Shown here: piece after piece, positions 54,967 to 64,000 of the stretch
How the letters are laid out: every line of letters starts with the position of its first letter
How positions within the stretch are numbered: the stretch's first letter is position 1
Origin: Roseibium algicola
Lineage (GTDB): Bacteria; Pseudomonadota; Alphaproteobacteria; Rhizobiales; Stappiaceae
DNA: 64,000 nt
Direction: 5' to 3'
Assembly (NCBI RefSeq): GCF_001999245.1
Contig: NZ_CP019630.1
Coordinates: 1,116,001 to 1,180,000, forward strand
Position numbers and translations under genes: made by a program
The notes under the pieces: model-generated
Database searches by the model: none
What the model saw: only the letters and a program-made list of their open reading frames with translations
What the model was told of the DNA's origin: nothing

Positions 54967-56178
54967 ATGAAACTCGACCAAATCGAGACCTTCGTCGTCG
55001 AAAACGCCCCGCCGCGCCATGGCGGGCGCTACTTCATCTTCGTCAAGCTGGTGACCGCTTGCGGCATCACAGGCTATGGCGAGATCTACAACGCCACCTT
55101 CGGCCCGCACCTGGTGGCCGAGATGGCGAAGGACGTGTTCCAGCGCCAGTTCGAGGGCGAAGATCCGCATCATATCGAGAAGCTGTGGCACAAGACCTAT
55201 GGTGCCGGATATACGCAACGACCTGATGTGACCGTGATGGGCGTTTTGTCAGGTCTGGAAATGGCTTGCTGGGACATCATCGGCAAAGCCGCCGGCAAGC
55301 CGGCCTATCAGCTTCTGGGCGGTAGGGTGCATGAGCGCCTGCGCTCCTACACCTACCTTTATCCCTCCGATGGCGATGTCTATCCGGACCCGTCGAAACC
55401 CAATGTCTACAACGATCCGGACATGGCGGCCGAAGCGGCGGTCAAGGCCGTCGACCAGGGTTTCACGGCGGTGAAGTTCGACCCGGCCGGTGCCTATACG
55501 ATCTACGATGGTCACCAGCCGAGCCTTGACGATCTGGAACGCTCGGAAGCCTTCTGCCGGCAGATCCGCAATGCCGTCGGCACGAGGGCCGACCTTCTTT
55601 TCGGTACCCACGGACAGTTCACCGTTTCCGGAGCCAAGCGGCTTGCACGCCGGATTGAGGGCTATGATCCGCTTTGGTTCGAAGAGCCGATCCCGCCCGA
55701 AAAGCCCGAAGACATGGCCGAGGTTGCGCGGTTTACCTCCATGCCAGTTGCGACGGGTGAGCGTCTGTGCACCAAGTATGAATTCGCCCGCGTGCTTGAA
55801 ACCGGTGCGGCCAGTATCCTGCAGATGAACCTCGGCCGCGTCGGCGGCCTTCTGGAAGCCAAGAAGATTGCCGCCATGGCGGAATGCCGGTCAGCGCAGA
55901 TAGCCCCTCACCTTTATTGCGGACCGCTGGTGGCGCTCGCAAACATCCAGCTGGCAACCTGCAGCCCGAATTTCCTGGTGCTGGAATCCATCCGGACCTT
56001 CGACGGGTTCTATGCCGACCTCTTGAAGACGCCTATTCGATGGGAAGACGGCTATGTCATTCCTTCAAGCGAACCGGGCCTCGGGCATGATCTGAACGAA
56101 GACGTCGCGCGGGCCCATCCCTATACCGGCAACGAACTGCATCTCGGGTTTCAGGAAAGCCCGGCTTTGCCGCTATAA
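54967..56178 (+). CDS. Enolase-superfamily enzyme (mandelate racemase/muconate lactonizing type)
   Basis: 403 residues. N-terminal capping domain then a barrel with probable metal ligands and bases: KFDPAG (K170), LLFGTHGQF (H215), FEEPIPPE (E239-E240), GERLCTKYEF (E265) and APHLYCGP (H315). The pattern suits acid-sugar dehydratases (galactonate/mannonate-like) better than muconate enzymes. As the third gene of a GMC-ALDH operon it probably acts on the acid formed upstream. The exact acid is unknown. Confidence 0.88.
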   Translation: MKLDQIETFVVENAPPRHGGRYFIFVKLVTACGITGYGEIYNATFGPHLVAEMAKDVFQRQFEGEDPHHIEKLWHKTYGAGYTQRPDVTVMGVLSGLEMACWDIIGKAAGKPAYQLLGGRVHERLRSYTYLYPSDGDVYPDPSKPNVYNDPDMAAEAAVKAVDQGFTAVKFDPAGAYTIYDGHQPSLDDLERSEAFCRQIRNAVGTRADLLFGTHGQFTVSGAKRLARRIEGYDPLWFEEPIPPEKPEDMAEVARFTSMPVATGERLCTKYEFARVLETGAASILQMNLGRVGGLLEAKKIAAMAECRSAQIAPHLYCGPLVALANIQLATCSPNFLVLESIRTFDGFYADLLKTPIRWEDGYVIPSSEPGLGHDLNEDVARAHPYTGNELHLGFQESPALPL

Positions 56179-56186
56179 GGGGATCA

Positions 56187-56256
56187 GGGCCGGCAAGGCG
56201 GTATTCCTTTGCCCGGCCCATGCCCTTGTCATCCCTTGGTCAAACCATGGGATGAC
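56187..56256. terminator. Two adjacent hairpins between converging genes
   Basis: First hairpin 56187-56219: GGGCCGG...CCCGGCCC with small bulges. Second 56228-56256: GTCATCCCTTGG, loop TCAAA, CCATGGGATGAC, a 12-base stem with one mismatch that looks REP-like. Neither has a strong T tract, but together they separate the enolase-type and MHYT/EAL genes. Confidence 0.6.
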
Positions 56257-56272
56257 GGGAAAGAAGGTTGCC

Positions 56273-58375
56273 TCAGGCCACCTTGCTGATCAGGGTCATG
56301 TCCTGCGCGGGCTCAGCGGGCGGAACCGGTTCTTCGACCCGGATGGCGGTTGATGCCATTAAGGCACGGCGGACGTCGGCCACCGGCATGGGCCTGCCGA
56401 ACAGGAAGCCCTGAACCTCGTTGCACCCTTGCGAAGCAAGAAAGCCGAGATGGTCTTCCGTTTCCACACCTTCGGCCAGCACCGGAATATTGAGACTTTC
56501 ACCCAGAATGATCGTTGCCTTGATGATCGCTTCTGACTGCTTGTTGCCCCCGAGATCCTTGACGAACTCCCGGTCGATCTTGATCTTGTCGAACGGAAAG
56601 GCCTGCAGTGTGGCAAGCGACGAATAGCCGGTGCCGAAGTCGTCCATGGCGATGCGAATGCCGAGACGTTTCAGCTGGTGGATGATCTGAAGCGCATGCG
56701 ATGTGTCAGCGATGATGCCGGTCTCGGTGATCTCCAGTTCGAGACGCTCCGGCGACAGGCCGCTTTCCTTCAAGGCGTGGGCAACGATATCCGGAAAGCT
56801 GCTGTCGGCAAGCTGCACTGGCGCCACATTGACCGCGATCTTGACCCGGTTGTCCCAGGACGCTGCCTCACGGCAGGCGGTGCGAATGATCCAGGCGCCG
56901 ATTTCACGGATCTGGCCGGTCTCCTCCGCAATCGGAATGAACTCGAACGGCGGGATCATGCCGCGCTGCGGGTGGTTCCAGCGCAGCAGAACTTCCGTGC
57001 CGGTGACTTCCCGGGTCATGACATCGTTCTGAAGCTGATAATAAAGCTCGAACTCGCCGTTCTTCAGGGCATTGCGCAGGTCCATGGCAAGGGCACTGCG
57101 CTCGCGGGTCTGTTGATCTAGCTCGACGTCATAACAAAGCGCGGCATTGCCGCCGGCAGCCTTGGCACGGTGCATGGCCCGCTCCGCGGCTTCGATCAAC
57201 TGCGCACCCGACGATGCGTGATCGGGATAGTTCGCGTAGCCGACACTGCAACTGACGCGGATTTCTTCGCCCTGCCATAGCAGTGGCCGAGCGACCAGCT
57301 TCTGGATGCGCTTGCAAAGGTCAAGGATGTAGCCCCGGTAGTAGACCGGCTTGCCGACGATCACGAATTCGACGCCGCCGTTCCTGGCGATGTATTCATC
57401 GGGCTCCAGGTTCTCCGACAGATGCTTGGCAACGTGCCGCAGGAGAGCATCTCCGCACGCATGGCCATGAACTTCGTTGACTTCCTTGAACCGGCTCAGA
57501 CTGCAGTTGAGCACGACGACCCGGGCATTGTCGGCAGCATACCTTGTCAGGAAACTATCGAGATGGCGGTCGAGTGCCCGGCGGTTCGGCAGACCGGTCA
57601 GCGGGTCGTGATGGGTAATGTGGTTGACCCTGCTTTCGGCAACCTGGGAGTTTGCACTGTCGATCGAATAGGTGATCATCGCCGACAGCAACAGGACGCT
57701 CATGGTGAAGACCACCGAGATGCCGATCAACTGGTTGGAGACAAGGTCCTTGACGCTGCCATCCAGTCGCAGGGGCAGAATTTCGACACCAGCCATCGCA
57801 ACAAAGTGCAGGCTGGCCACAGCCAGGATCAGGCTGAGTACAGCCCCGTATTTGCAGTAGCGTGTCACCGGGCGGGCGACACGGCTTGTGGCAATGAGGC
57901 AGAAGACGCAGGCCAAAACGACGGAAACCACCACGAAAGGCGTCGACAACATCATGATGCCGGATATCTGAAGCGCCTTGATCCCGATGAAATGCATCGC
58001 CGCAATAGAGGCGCCAAAGATGACACCCCCGACCTCGATAAGTGCCGAGCGCTGGGAAATACTGCTGACAAGAAGTCCTGCTGTCGTGCCGGCAATGGCG
58101 ATAACCAGCGAGAAGGCCGTCAGTTTGAGATCGTAACCCAGAATGAACGGGCTCTTGTAGGCGATCATGGCAACGAAGTGCGTGCTCCAGATCGTACCGC
58201 CGGCGATCAGGCCGGACAACAGCAGCCAGAGATACTTGAGATCGCCTTGTGTCCGCCGGACACGGGCGAACAGCCGCATAGTCAAAACGGCACCGACCGT
58301 CAGGATTATTACCGCCAGGGCAACAAACAACGGGTCATGCTCGAAAGCTATGCAAGACAGGACGGTTAGCATCAT
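56273..58375 (-). CDS. MHYT-GGDEF-EAL c-di-GMP signalling protein
   Basis: About 700 residues (ATG at 58372 with GGAG six bases away is equally likely; a TTG upstream is not). Seven membrane helices carry MHYT motifs (HFVAM, HFIGI, HFVAMAG), thought to sense O2, CO or NO via copper. The GGDEF domain is degenerate (GGVEF), so cyclase activity is doubtful. The EAL domain keeps EVLLRW, the metal residues in ITETGI, MDDFGTGYSS, DKIKIDREFV and AEGVET, so it is probably an active phosphodiesterase. It is monocistronic. Confidence 0.92.
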   Translation of the reverse strand: MMLTVLSCIAFEHDPLFVALAVIILTVGAVLTMRLFARVRRTQGDLKYLWLLLSGLIAGGTIWSTHFVAMIAYKSPFILGYDLKLTAFSLVIAIAGTTAGLLVSSISQRSALIEVGGVIFGASIAAMHFIGIKALQISGIMMLSTPFVVVSVVLACVFCLIATSRVARPVTRYCKYGAVLSLILAVASLHFVAMAGVEILPLRLDGSVKDLVSNQLIGISVVFTMSVLLLSAMITYSIDSANSQVAESRVNHITHHDPLTGLPNRRALDRHLDSFLTRYAADNARVVVLNCSLSRFKEVNEVHGHACGDALLRHVAKHLSENLEPDEYIARNGGVEFVIVGKPVYYRGYILDLCKRIQKLVARPLLWQGEEIRVSCSVGYANYPDHASSGAQLIEAAERAMHRAKAAGGNAALCYDVELDQQTRERSALAMDLRNALKNGEFELYYQLQNDVMTREVTGTEVLLRWNHPQRGMIPPFEFIPIAEETGQIREIGAWIIRTACREAASWDNRVKIAVNVAPVQLADSSFPDIVAHALKESGLSPERLELEITETGIIADTSHALQIIHQLKRLGIRIAMDDFGTGYSSLATLQAFPFDKIKIDREFVKDLGGNKQSEAIIKATIILGESLNIPVLAEGVETEDHLGFLASQGCNEVQGFLFGRPMPVADVRRALMASTAIRVEEPVPPAEPAQDMTLISKVA

Positions 58376-58617
58376 CAACTCCAGATGATGCAAGATAGCG
58401 TTTTTCTGCTCTAAAGTAGTAAAAACACCTATATCCCATGCAATATGGATAACAGTTGGTAAATTGTTTTAACTGATTGTAAATGCGAGAGTATTTTCCG
58501 GAAACTGTACGCTTTCGATCCAAGACAGTTTGCTTCGATTTTTACCCGTTTACCATTCCCGTATTGCGCAGCACAAAGCGAAGCAACACGCCATGCGGGA
58601 ACAGGGGATCATAACGA

Positions 58618-58651
58618 TTTCGGCCGCCGGGATCGCTCCCGGCGGCCGAAA
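58618..58651 (-). terminator. Strong hairpin after malate synthase gene
   Basis: TTTCGGCCGCCGGG, loop ATCGCT, CCCGGCGGCCGAAA: a perfect 14-base stem 23 bases after the stop codon. It has no continuous T tract, so termination efficiency is uncertain. Confidence 0.65.
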
Positions 58652-58673
58652 CTTCAAGACCTGGTGACAAATG

Positions 58674-60836
58674 TCAGGCTGCGGTTTTCGCCTTGAACTC
58701 GATCCTGCGGCGATGCAGCACCGGCTCGGTGTAACCATTTGGCTGGCTGGTGCCTTCGAACACCAGTTCGCAAGCTGCCTGGAAGGCGACAGAGCCGTCG
58801 AAATCCGCCGCCATCGGCCGGTAGAGCGGGTCACCTTCATTCTGGCCGTCAACGACAGCGGCCATGCGTTTCATGGTCTCCAGAACCTGCTCTCGGCCGA
58901 CAACGCCATGGTGCAACCAGTTGGCGATGTGCTGCGAAGAAATGCGCAGTGTTGCACGGTCTTCCATCAGGCCGACATCGTTGATGTCCGGCACCTTCGA
59001 ACAGCCAACGCCCTGTTCAACCCAGCGGACGACGTAGCCCAGAATGCCCTGGGCGTTGTTGTCGAGTTCTGCCTGAATGTCTTCCGGTGCCCAGTTGGGA
59101 CGTTCGGCAACAGGAATGGAGAGAATGTCTTCCAGCTTGGCGGAAGCACGGCTCTTCAGCTCGTTCTGACGATCCTTCACGGCGACCTTGTGATAATGCA
59201 GCGCGTGGAGCGTTGCGGCGGTCGGTGACGGAACCCAGGCCGTGTTCGCGCCGGACATCGGATGACCGATCTTCTGCTCCAGCATGGCATGCATCAGGTC
59301 AGGCATCGCCCACATGCCCTTGCCGATCTGCGCATGGCCCGGCAGGCCGCAGGCAAGTCCGACATCGACGTTGTTGTTCTCGTAGGCGCTAATCCAGGTC
59401 GCGGCCTTCATGTCGCCCTTGCGGATCATCGGGCCGGCTTCCATGGACGTGTGCATTTCATCGCCGGTCCGGTCGAGGAAGCCGGTGTTGATGAAGAACA
59501 CCCTGTCCTTGGCCTGGCGGATACACTCCTTCAGGTTCACCGTGGTGCGGCGTTCCTCGTCCATGATGCCCATCTTGAGCGTGTTGCGCTCGAGGCTCAG
59601 CGCATCTTCAACGCGGTTGAAGATCTCGCAGGCGAATGCCACTTCTTCCGGTCCGTGCATCTTCGGCTTGACGATATAGACCGAACCCGCGCGGCTGTTG
59701 AGCTCCCGGCCGTTCGGACCAATGTCGTGCAGCGCAATCAGGGAAGTGATCATGCCGTCGAGGAGGCCTTCCGGCACTTCGTTGCCGTCCTTGTCGAGTA
59801 CGGCATCGTTGGTCATCAGATGGCCGACGTTGCGGATCAGCAGCAGCGAGCGACCGTGCAGCGACAGCGCGGAGCCGTCGGGAGCGGTGTAATTGCGATC
59901 GCCATTCATGCGGCGGGTAACGGTCTCGCCGCCTTTGACGAAGGTTTCTTCCAGATCGCCCTTCATCAGGCCAAGCCAGTTGGTGTAGACGACGACCTTG
60001 TCTTCCGCGTCGACAGCGGCAACGGAATCCTCGCAGTCCATGATCGTCGACATGGCCGATTCCAGGATCACGTCGGCGATGTGGGCGGCATCGGTCTTGC
60101 CGATCGGATGCTGCGCATCAATGTCGATTTCAAGGTGCAGACCGTTTCTGACCAGCAGGACCTTGTAGGGAGCAGCGTTGTCCCCGGAATAGCCGGCAAA
60201 CTGCGAACCGTCGGCAAGGCTCGTGGAGCCCGTCTTGGTGGAAAGAACCAGAGCTTCGCCTTCAACGGCAAAACCGGTCACGTCGGACCAGCTTCCATCA
60301 GCCAACGGTGCCGCTTCATCCAGGACCTTGCGTGCATAGGCGATCACCTCGGCACCGCGTGCCGGATCAAATCCCTTGCCGGCCGGCAGAGAGCCCATCG
60401 CATCGGTGCCGTAAAGCGCATCGTAAAGAGAGCCCCAGCGGGCGTTGGCGGCATTCAGCGCATAGCGCGCGTTCATCACCGGAACGACAAGCTGCGGGCC
60501 CGCGACAGAGCCGATTTCCGGATCGATGTTGGCGGTACCAACGGCAAAGTCCGCACCTTCCGGCACCAGGTAACCGATTTCCGTCAGGAAGGTCTTGTAG
60601 CCGTCCATGTCCGGAGTACCGGGGTTGGCCTTGTGCCAGATATCGATCTTTTCCTGCAGGCTGTCGCGCTTTGCCAGCAGTGCCCGGTTCTTCGGTGCCA
60701 GATCGTGGATCAGGCTGGACAGGCTTTTCCAGAAATGGTCTTGATCGACGCCGGTATCCGGAAGGGCCTTTTCATTGACGAAGTCATAAAGAACCCTGGC
60801 AACTTGCAATCCATGGGCATCGACGCGGCCTGTCAT
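58674..60836 (-). CDS. glcB: Malate synthase G
   Basis: 720 residues, the length of the monomeric G isoform rather than the 530-residue A form. It condenses glyoxylate and acetyl-CoA to malate, Mg2+-dependent, in the glyoxylate/glycolate pathway. The large N-terminal helical clamp, the TIM barrel with [14 protein letters not shown] and the C-terminal plug are recognisable. Isocitrate lyase is not in the window. It is followed by the hairpin at 58618. Confidence 0.97.
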   Translation of the reverse strand: MTGRVDAHGLQVARVLYDFVNEKALPDTGVDQDHFWKSLSSLIHDLAPKNRALLAKRDSLQEKIDIWHKANPGTPDMDGYKTFLTEIGYLVPEGADFAVGTANIDPEIGSVAGPQLVVPVMNARYALNAANARWGSLYDALYGTDAMGSLPAGKGFDPARGAEVIAYARKVLDEAAPLADGSWSDVTGFAVEGEALVLSTKTGSTSLADGSQFAGYSGDNAAPYKVLLVRNGLHLEIDIDAQHPIGKTDAAHIADVILESAMSTIMDCEDSVAAVDAEDKVVVYTNWLGLMKGDLEETFVKGGETVTRRMNGDRNYTAPDGSALSLHGRSLLLIRNVGHLMTNDAVLDKDGNEVPEGLLDGMITSLIALHDIGPNGRELNSRAGSVYIVKPKMHGPEEVAFACEIFNRVEDALSLERNTLKMGIMDEERRTTVNLKECIRQAKDRVFFINTGFLDRTGDEMHTSMEAGPMIRKGDMKAATWISAYENNNVDVGLACGLPGHAQIGKGMWAMPDLMHAMLEQKIGHPMSGANTAWVPSPTAATLHALHYHKVAVKDRQNELKSRASAKLEDILSIPVAERPNWAPEDIQAELDNNAQGILGYVVRWVEQGVGCSKVPDINDVGLMEDRATLRISSQHIANWLHHGVVGREQVLETMKRMAAVVDGQNEGDPLYRPMAADFDGSVAFQAACELVFEGTSQPNGYTEPVLHRRRIEFKAKTAA

Positions 60837-61065
60837 CTGTCAGCTCCCCTAAACGAACTTGAATGTCTGATATTAGCCCGTGTTTTGGGGTCTTAACACG
60901 CAATCGTCAATTGCCGGGTCGATTGGATGACTTTTTCCATTTTGGAAAAGATCCAGATCATTATCTCCAACAGTATAAGTCGGTATACAAAAAGATAGCC
61001 CTTTGCCTGGGCCCGCCAATCCGTTACCGATGGGTTTCCACTCCATCTTCCACGCAACGGTTTTC

Positions 61066-61977
61066 ATGTTTTCGCTGGTTAAACGTGTAGGCGACCTGAC
61101 CTACGGCAACGCCCTGTTGATGCTGGCCCTGACCACATTGTTCTGGGGCGGCAATACCGTCGCCGGTCGTCTGGCCGTGGGCGAAGTGTCTCCGATGGTG
61201 GTGGTGTTCCTGCGTTGGGTGATCGTTGCCGGCATCCTGGTCCCGCTGCAATGGCGGCACATACGTGCGGAGTGGCCCCTGATGCGGCCCTATTCCTTCC
61301 GCATGGTGCTGATGGCCGTCTTCGGGTTCATCGGGTTCAACACCCTTTTCTACATCGCTGCGACGGAAACCACGGCCGTCAACCTAGGCATTATCCAGGG
61401 ATCCGTCCCGATTCTTGTTCTGATCGGTTCCATGATTGCCTTCGGCAGCAGGATCCGAGCCCTGCAGGTGATCGGCATTCTGCTGACGCTTGCCGGGGTG
61501 ACGCTGATTGCCGCCCAGGGCAGCCTGGACGTGCTGCTGGCGCTTGCCGTCAATCCGGGCGATGGCGTCATGCTGATCGCCTGTGTGCTCTATTCCGGCT
61601 ATACACTTGCCCTGCGTGACCGGCCCCAGGTCTCACCACTGGCCTTCTTTGCGGTTCTGTCCGGCATTGCGGCCATCACATCTCTGCCCGGACTTGCATA
61701 CGACATCGCTGCCGGCACCGTTCAGTGGCCGTCACTCCAGGGCTGGCTCGTAGTCCTTTATATCGCGCTGTTTCCTTCCTGCCTCGCGCAGATCTTCTTC
61801 ATGCGAGGTGTCGAACTGATCGGACCGGCGCGCGCGGGGGTCTTTATCAACCTCGTGCCGATCTTTGCGGCCATACTGGCGGTCTCCATTCTCGGAGAAC
61901 CGTTCAAATGGTACCACGGCACCGCTCTGGCGCTGGTAATCGGCGGCATCTGGCTTTCGGAGCGCAAGGCAGGTTAA
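61066..61977 (+). CDS. DMT superfamily (EamA) permease
   Basis: 303 residues with ten predicted membrane helices in two EamA repeats (about 20-145 and 160-290). Repeat starts show FWGGNTVAGRL and YSGYTLALRDRP patterns. Starts at 61030 and 61003 are possible, with weak ribosome-binding bases for all. EamA permeases export small metabolites such as amino acids; the substrate is unknown. The gene is divergent from glcB. Confidence 0.88.
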   Translation: MFSLVKRVGDLTYGNALLMLALTTLFWGGNTVAGRLAVGEVSPMVVVFLRWVIVAGILVPLQWRHIRAEWPLMRPYSFRMVLMAVFGFIGFNTLFYIAATETTAVNLGIIQGSVPILVLIGSMIAFGSRIRALQVIGILLTLAGVTLIAAQGSLDVLLALAVNPGDGVMLIACVLYSGYTLALRDRPQVSPLAFFAVLSGIAAITSLPGLAYDIAAGTVQWPSLQGWLVVLYIALFPSCLAQIFFMRGVELIGPARAGVFINLVPIFAAILAVSILGEPFKWYHGTALALVIGGIWLSERKAG

Positions 61978-62086
61978 GCGGATCGGCACAGTGCCGACGC
62001 AGTTGCAACCGGGTCGAGGGCCATTATCCTTGCTGCCGTTTTGAGTTTTTTGGAAACACCTTTTCTATCTGACCGGGATTTCAGGC

Positions 62087-63625
62087 GTGTTGCGCAGTTT
62101 CAAAGGTTCTCTCCGCGTGCTTGCCCTCGTGGCAGCCACCTTGTGTGTTGTCTCGACCGCCGACGCCGGGCTGTTGTCGCGGCTTGCGCGGGAAGCAGGC
62201 GATGCTGCGGGGTCCGCAGGCAAGCATATCGACACGCCCAAGCATCTTCTCGATGAAGGCGCTTCCCTGGCAAAGCGGTTGCCCAAGGTCACTGGTGCTG
62301 CATCCCTTGCCCTGATGCCGGCACCAGGCAACGCCTGGCAGCTTGTCACGCCTGACGGGAAAAGCCTTCAGCTCGCCTCCCTGCACGACTTGCCGAATGC
62401 CCTGGATGATGCCGCCAGACAGACCCACCGGCCACTGGCGGGTGATCTCCCCGGCAAGGCTCCTGTGCCCGACGCCCTGCAACTTGCGCTTCGGGAAACC
62501 GATTTTTTCAAGCTTCGCGACCAGCTTGACAGCCTGCCCCCCAAAGCCCGGGCGGTGATGGTGAGGCCAAATGGCAAGACCTACGACCTGAAGCCGATCA
62601 GCACTTCAAATGGCACGCGGCTTGCGGTTGCGCTTTCTCCAGACGTCCTGATCAACCCGGCAACCGCAAGGGCGCTCGACGGAAACATCAGGTTCCTGTC
62701 CCGGCCGGTTAAACGCGCGGATCTCAAGATGGCGCGGTTCAACAGCTCCGAAGCAGCCAATGCTTCAGGTCCCGGAGACATGATTGCCGATCTGAATGCC
62801 GACATTCTGGCCTCCAGCCTGGCGAAGTACAAAAACAGGTCGCTGGTTGTCACCGGCCGCATCACCCCGCACCCGCAAACCGGTCGCCCTCAGCTCAGCG
62901 TGCGTGACGGCAAGTCCGTGCGGGAAATCGACCTCGACGCATTTCAGAGGGCGGCTGAAAGCCAGCGGGTCAACCTGATGCTTGTGGAAAGCAAGTCACT
63001 GGTGCAGCCCGGCAAAAGCTGGTTTTCAAGAACAGCACTCGAAAAGCGCTTCGAGGCCGCGCAGTCGGCAATGACACAGGCGGAGCTGCTCAAGGCACTT
63101 TCGCCTCCGAACAGCACGACACTGATCCACGCTGCCGATGAACGAAACTTCCGCCTTGTTACCGCAAGCCGTTTCAGCCCGGAGGCGACCCCCGTAACGA
63201 CCTCGCCTCAGGTGTCTGCCACTGCCGGAGACGACTATACGCTCGCAGGCTGGTTGCTGGACGCAAGCTTGCGCACAAGTGTCAGGACCATTCACCGCAA
63301 TGGCGAGGACCCCGAGCACACGGAAGAAATCGAAAGCCGCTGGATACCCTGGATATCAAATTTCGACCTGATCCTGCTCTCGGTCCTTTCCGTCGTAACG
63401 CTGTTCATGAGCTGGTATCTCTGGCGCTGGTGGAACCGCTTCTGGCGCTTCGTGCTGGGGAACTGGGCTGCCGCCGATGCTCCCTCTTTGCCGCTCAAGC
63501 TCGTGAAGATCGTCTTCTTCCTGCCGTTTGCACTGATCATGCTGGTTCCGGCGATGATCTGGCTCTTTATCGGCGACTGGGTGAGATTTCTTACATGGCC
63601 GCTCCGAAAAGCATTCGGACGTTAA
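62087..63625 (+). CDS. Large envelope protein of unknown function
   Basis: 512 residues from a GTG. A signal peptide (about 1-27, ending ADA) leads into a long soluble region without recognised motifs (about 30-420), then two or three C-terminal helices (about 425-445 and 470-505). A bitopic or envelope-spanning protein with a large periplasmic part is likely. No family recognised. It may form a transcript with the downstream antiporter gene. Confidence 0.7.
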   Translation: MLRSFKGSLRVLALVAATLCVVSTADAGLLSRLAREAGDAAGSAGKHIDTPKHLLDEGASLAKRLPKVTGAASLALMPAPGNAWQLVTPDGKSLQLASLHDLPNALDDAARQTHRPLAGDLPGKAPVPDALQLALRETDFFKLRDQLDSLPPKARAVMVRPNGKTYDLKPISTSNGTRLAVALSPDVLINPATARALDGNIRFLSRPVKRADLKMARFNSSEAANASGPGDMIADLNADILASSLAKYKNRSLVVTGRITPHPQTGRPQLSVRDGKSVREIDLDAFQRAAESQRVNLMLVESKSLVQPGKSWFSRTALEKRFEAAQSAMTQAELLKALSPPNSTTLIHAADERNFRLVTASRFSPEATPVTTSPQVSATAGDDYTLAGWLLDASLRTSVRTIHRNGEDPEHTEEIESRWIPWISNFDLILLSVLSVVTLFMSWYLWRWWNRFWRFVLGNWAAADAPSLPLKLVKIVFFLPFALIMLVPAMIWLFIGDWVRFLTWPLRKAFGR

Positions 63626-63721
63626 CGCATTTGCGCGTATTCCTGTGCCCTATTGCCCGTGGCGGCAATAATTTTGGATGGCCAATTTGAAATTGCCGCA
63701 ATCGCGGTGCACCATAACGAC

Positions 63722-64000
63722 ATGGAAACTCCATTAATTACAGGCGCTTTCGCGCTGCTCCTGATTACGATTTCCCTGCTGCAGCCCCTTGCCAGACGGC
63801 TTGGGCTGGCCCCCAGCGTTTTGCTGGCAACGGTCGGCACCATGATCGGCATTCTGGCGATCTATCTGCGCTACACTGCCGAAACGAATGCCTTCAACGC
63901 TATTGCGGACGTCTTCATCAATCCCCCGCTGGATTCGGAGATGATCCTCTACATTTTTCTGCCCATCCTTCTGTTTCAAACCGCCCTCACCCTGGAAGTT
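63722..64000 (+). CDS. Sodium/proton antiporter, CPA1/NhaP type (3' end cut off)
   Basis: The frame is open from an ATG to the window end (93 codons). It opens METPLITGAFALLLITIS and shows the CPA-type first helices, a conserved LARRLGLAPSVLLATVGTMIG, then a loop and IFLPILLFQTALTLEV, which matches the helix-3 motif of CPA1 exchangers. The rest lies outside the window. Confidence 0.8.
   Translation, partial: METPLITGAFALLLITISLLQPLARRLGLAPSVLLATVGTMIGILAIYLRYTAETNAFNAIADVFINPPLDSEMILYIFLPILLFQTALTLEV

Noticed and set aside
58335..58523. Small reverse-strand frame upstream of the MHYT/EAL gene
   Set aside because: It overlaps the start of the large gene in another frame, and lacks a ribosome-binding site.

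Overview
The window reads as chromosomal DNA of a GC-rich alphaproteobacterium. A GcrA cell-cycle regulator, a SAM-II riboswitch in front of the O-succinylhomoserine sulfhydrylase gene, class I lysyl-tRNA synthetase, an argD-argF-hslO operon and a complete phoR-pst-phoU-phoB locus all point to the Hyphomicrobiales/Rhodobacterales side. The overall gene style suggests a marine Stappiaceae member (Roseibium/Labrenzia type), but that last step is inference. Coding density is high, both window ends cut genes (a MATE exporter at the left, a sodium/proton antiporter at the right), and I see no prophage, insertion sequence, CRISPR array or rRNA operon.

Layout. 1-12.9 kb: MATE exporter (partial), pyrD with a DUF952 gene, an S24-like repressor, an anchored nuclease-fold protein, a soluble globin-coupled chemoreceptor with CZB and PilZ domains, a ProC-like reductase, lysyl-tRNA synthetase, TerB-like protein, alpha/beta hydrolase, ApaG and a CDP-alcohol phosphatidyltransferase. 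12.9-20.9 kb: metZ under a SAM-II riboswitch plus terminator, a double-length dCTP deaminase, YigZ-like protein, a NavAb-type voltage-gated sodium channel, tRNA-Gly(CCC), DUF1127, an Lrp regulator, an orphan solute-binding protein, a sterol-desaturase-like hydroxylase and a hydrolase. 21-25.1 kb: argD-argF-hslO (leftward) and gcrA (rightward), with a candidate CtrA box before gcrA. 25.4-34.6 kb: the phosphate regulon locus, all leftward, in the order phoR, pstS paralogue, pstS, pstC, pstA, pstB, phoU, phoB, with a four-unit Pho box before pstS.

34.8-47.7 kb is a mixed housekeeping and detoxification area: SRPBCC protein, metallo-beta-lactamase-fold hydrolase, DUF1499 membrane protein, CorA transporter, pdxH, a lipoprotein, a DnaJ-type co-chaperone, a MarR/monooxygenase pair, GNAT acetyltransferases, a ClbS/DfsB-like protein and two adjacent DAO-type FAD oxidoreductases. 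47.9-50.5 kb carries a heme-binding fatty acid cis/trans isomerase overlapped by a small membrane gene. 50.8-56.2 kb is a compact catabolic unit: a LysR regulator divergent from a GMC dehydrogenase, an aldehyde dehydrogenase and an enolase-superfamily enzyme. 56.3-64 kb holds an MHYT-GGDEF-EAL protein, malate synthase G, a DMT permease, an unknown membrane protein and the antiporter start.

How the genes work together: PhoR/PhoB senses phosphate through PstSCAB/PhoU, and the Pho box gives direct feedback on pstS. SAM feeds back on metZ. MarR and LysR each have a palindromic site beside their own gene, suggesting local autoregulation. The most unusual objects are the four-module chemoreceptor, the LysR-GMC-ALDH-enolase unit of unknown substrate, and the cti locus. 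Nothing in the window is clearly a new defence or mobile system.
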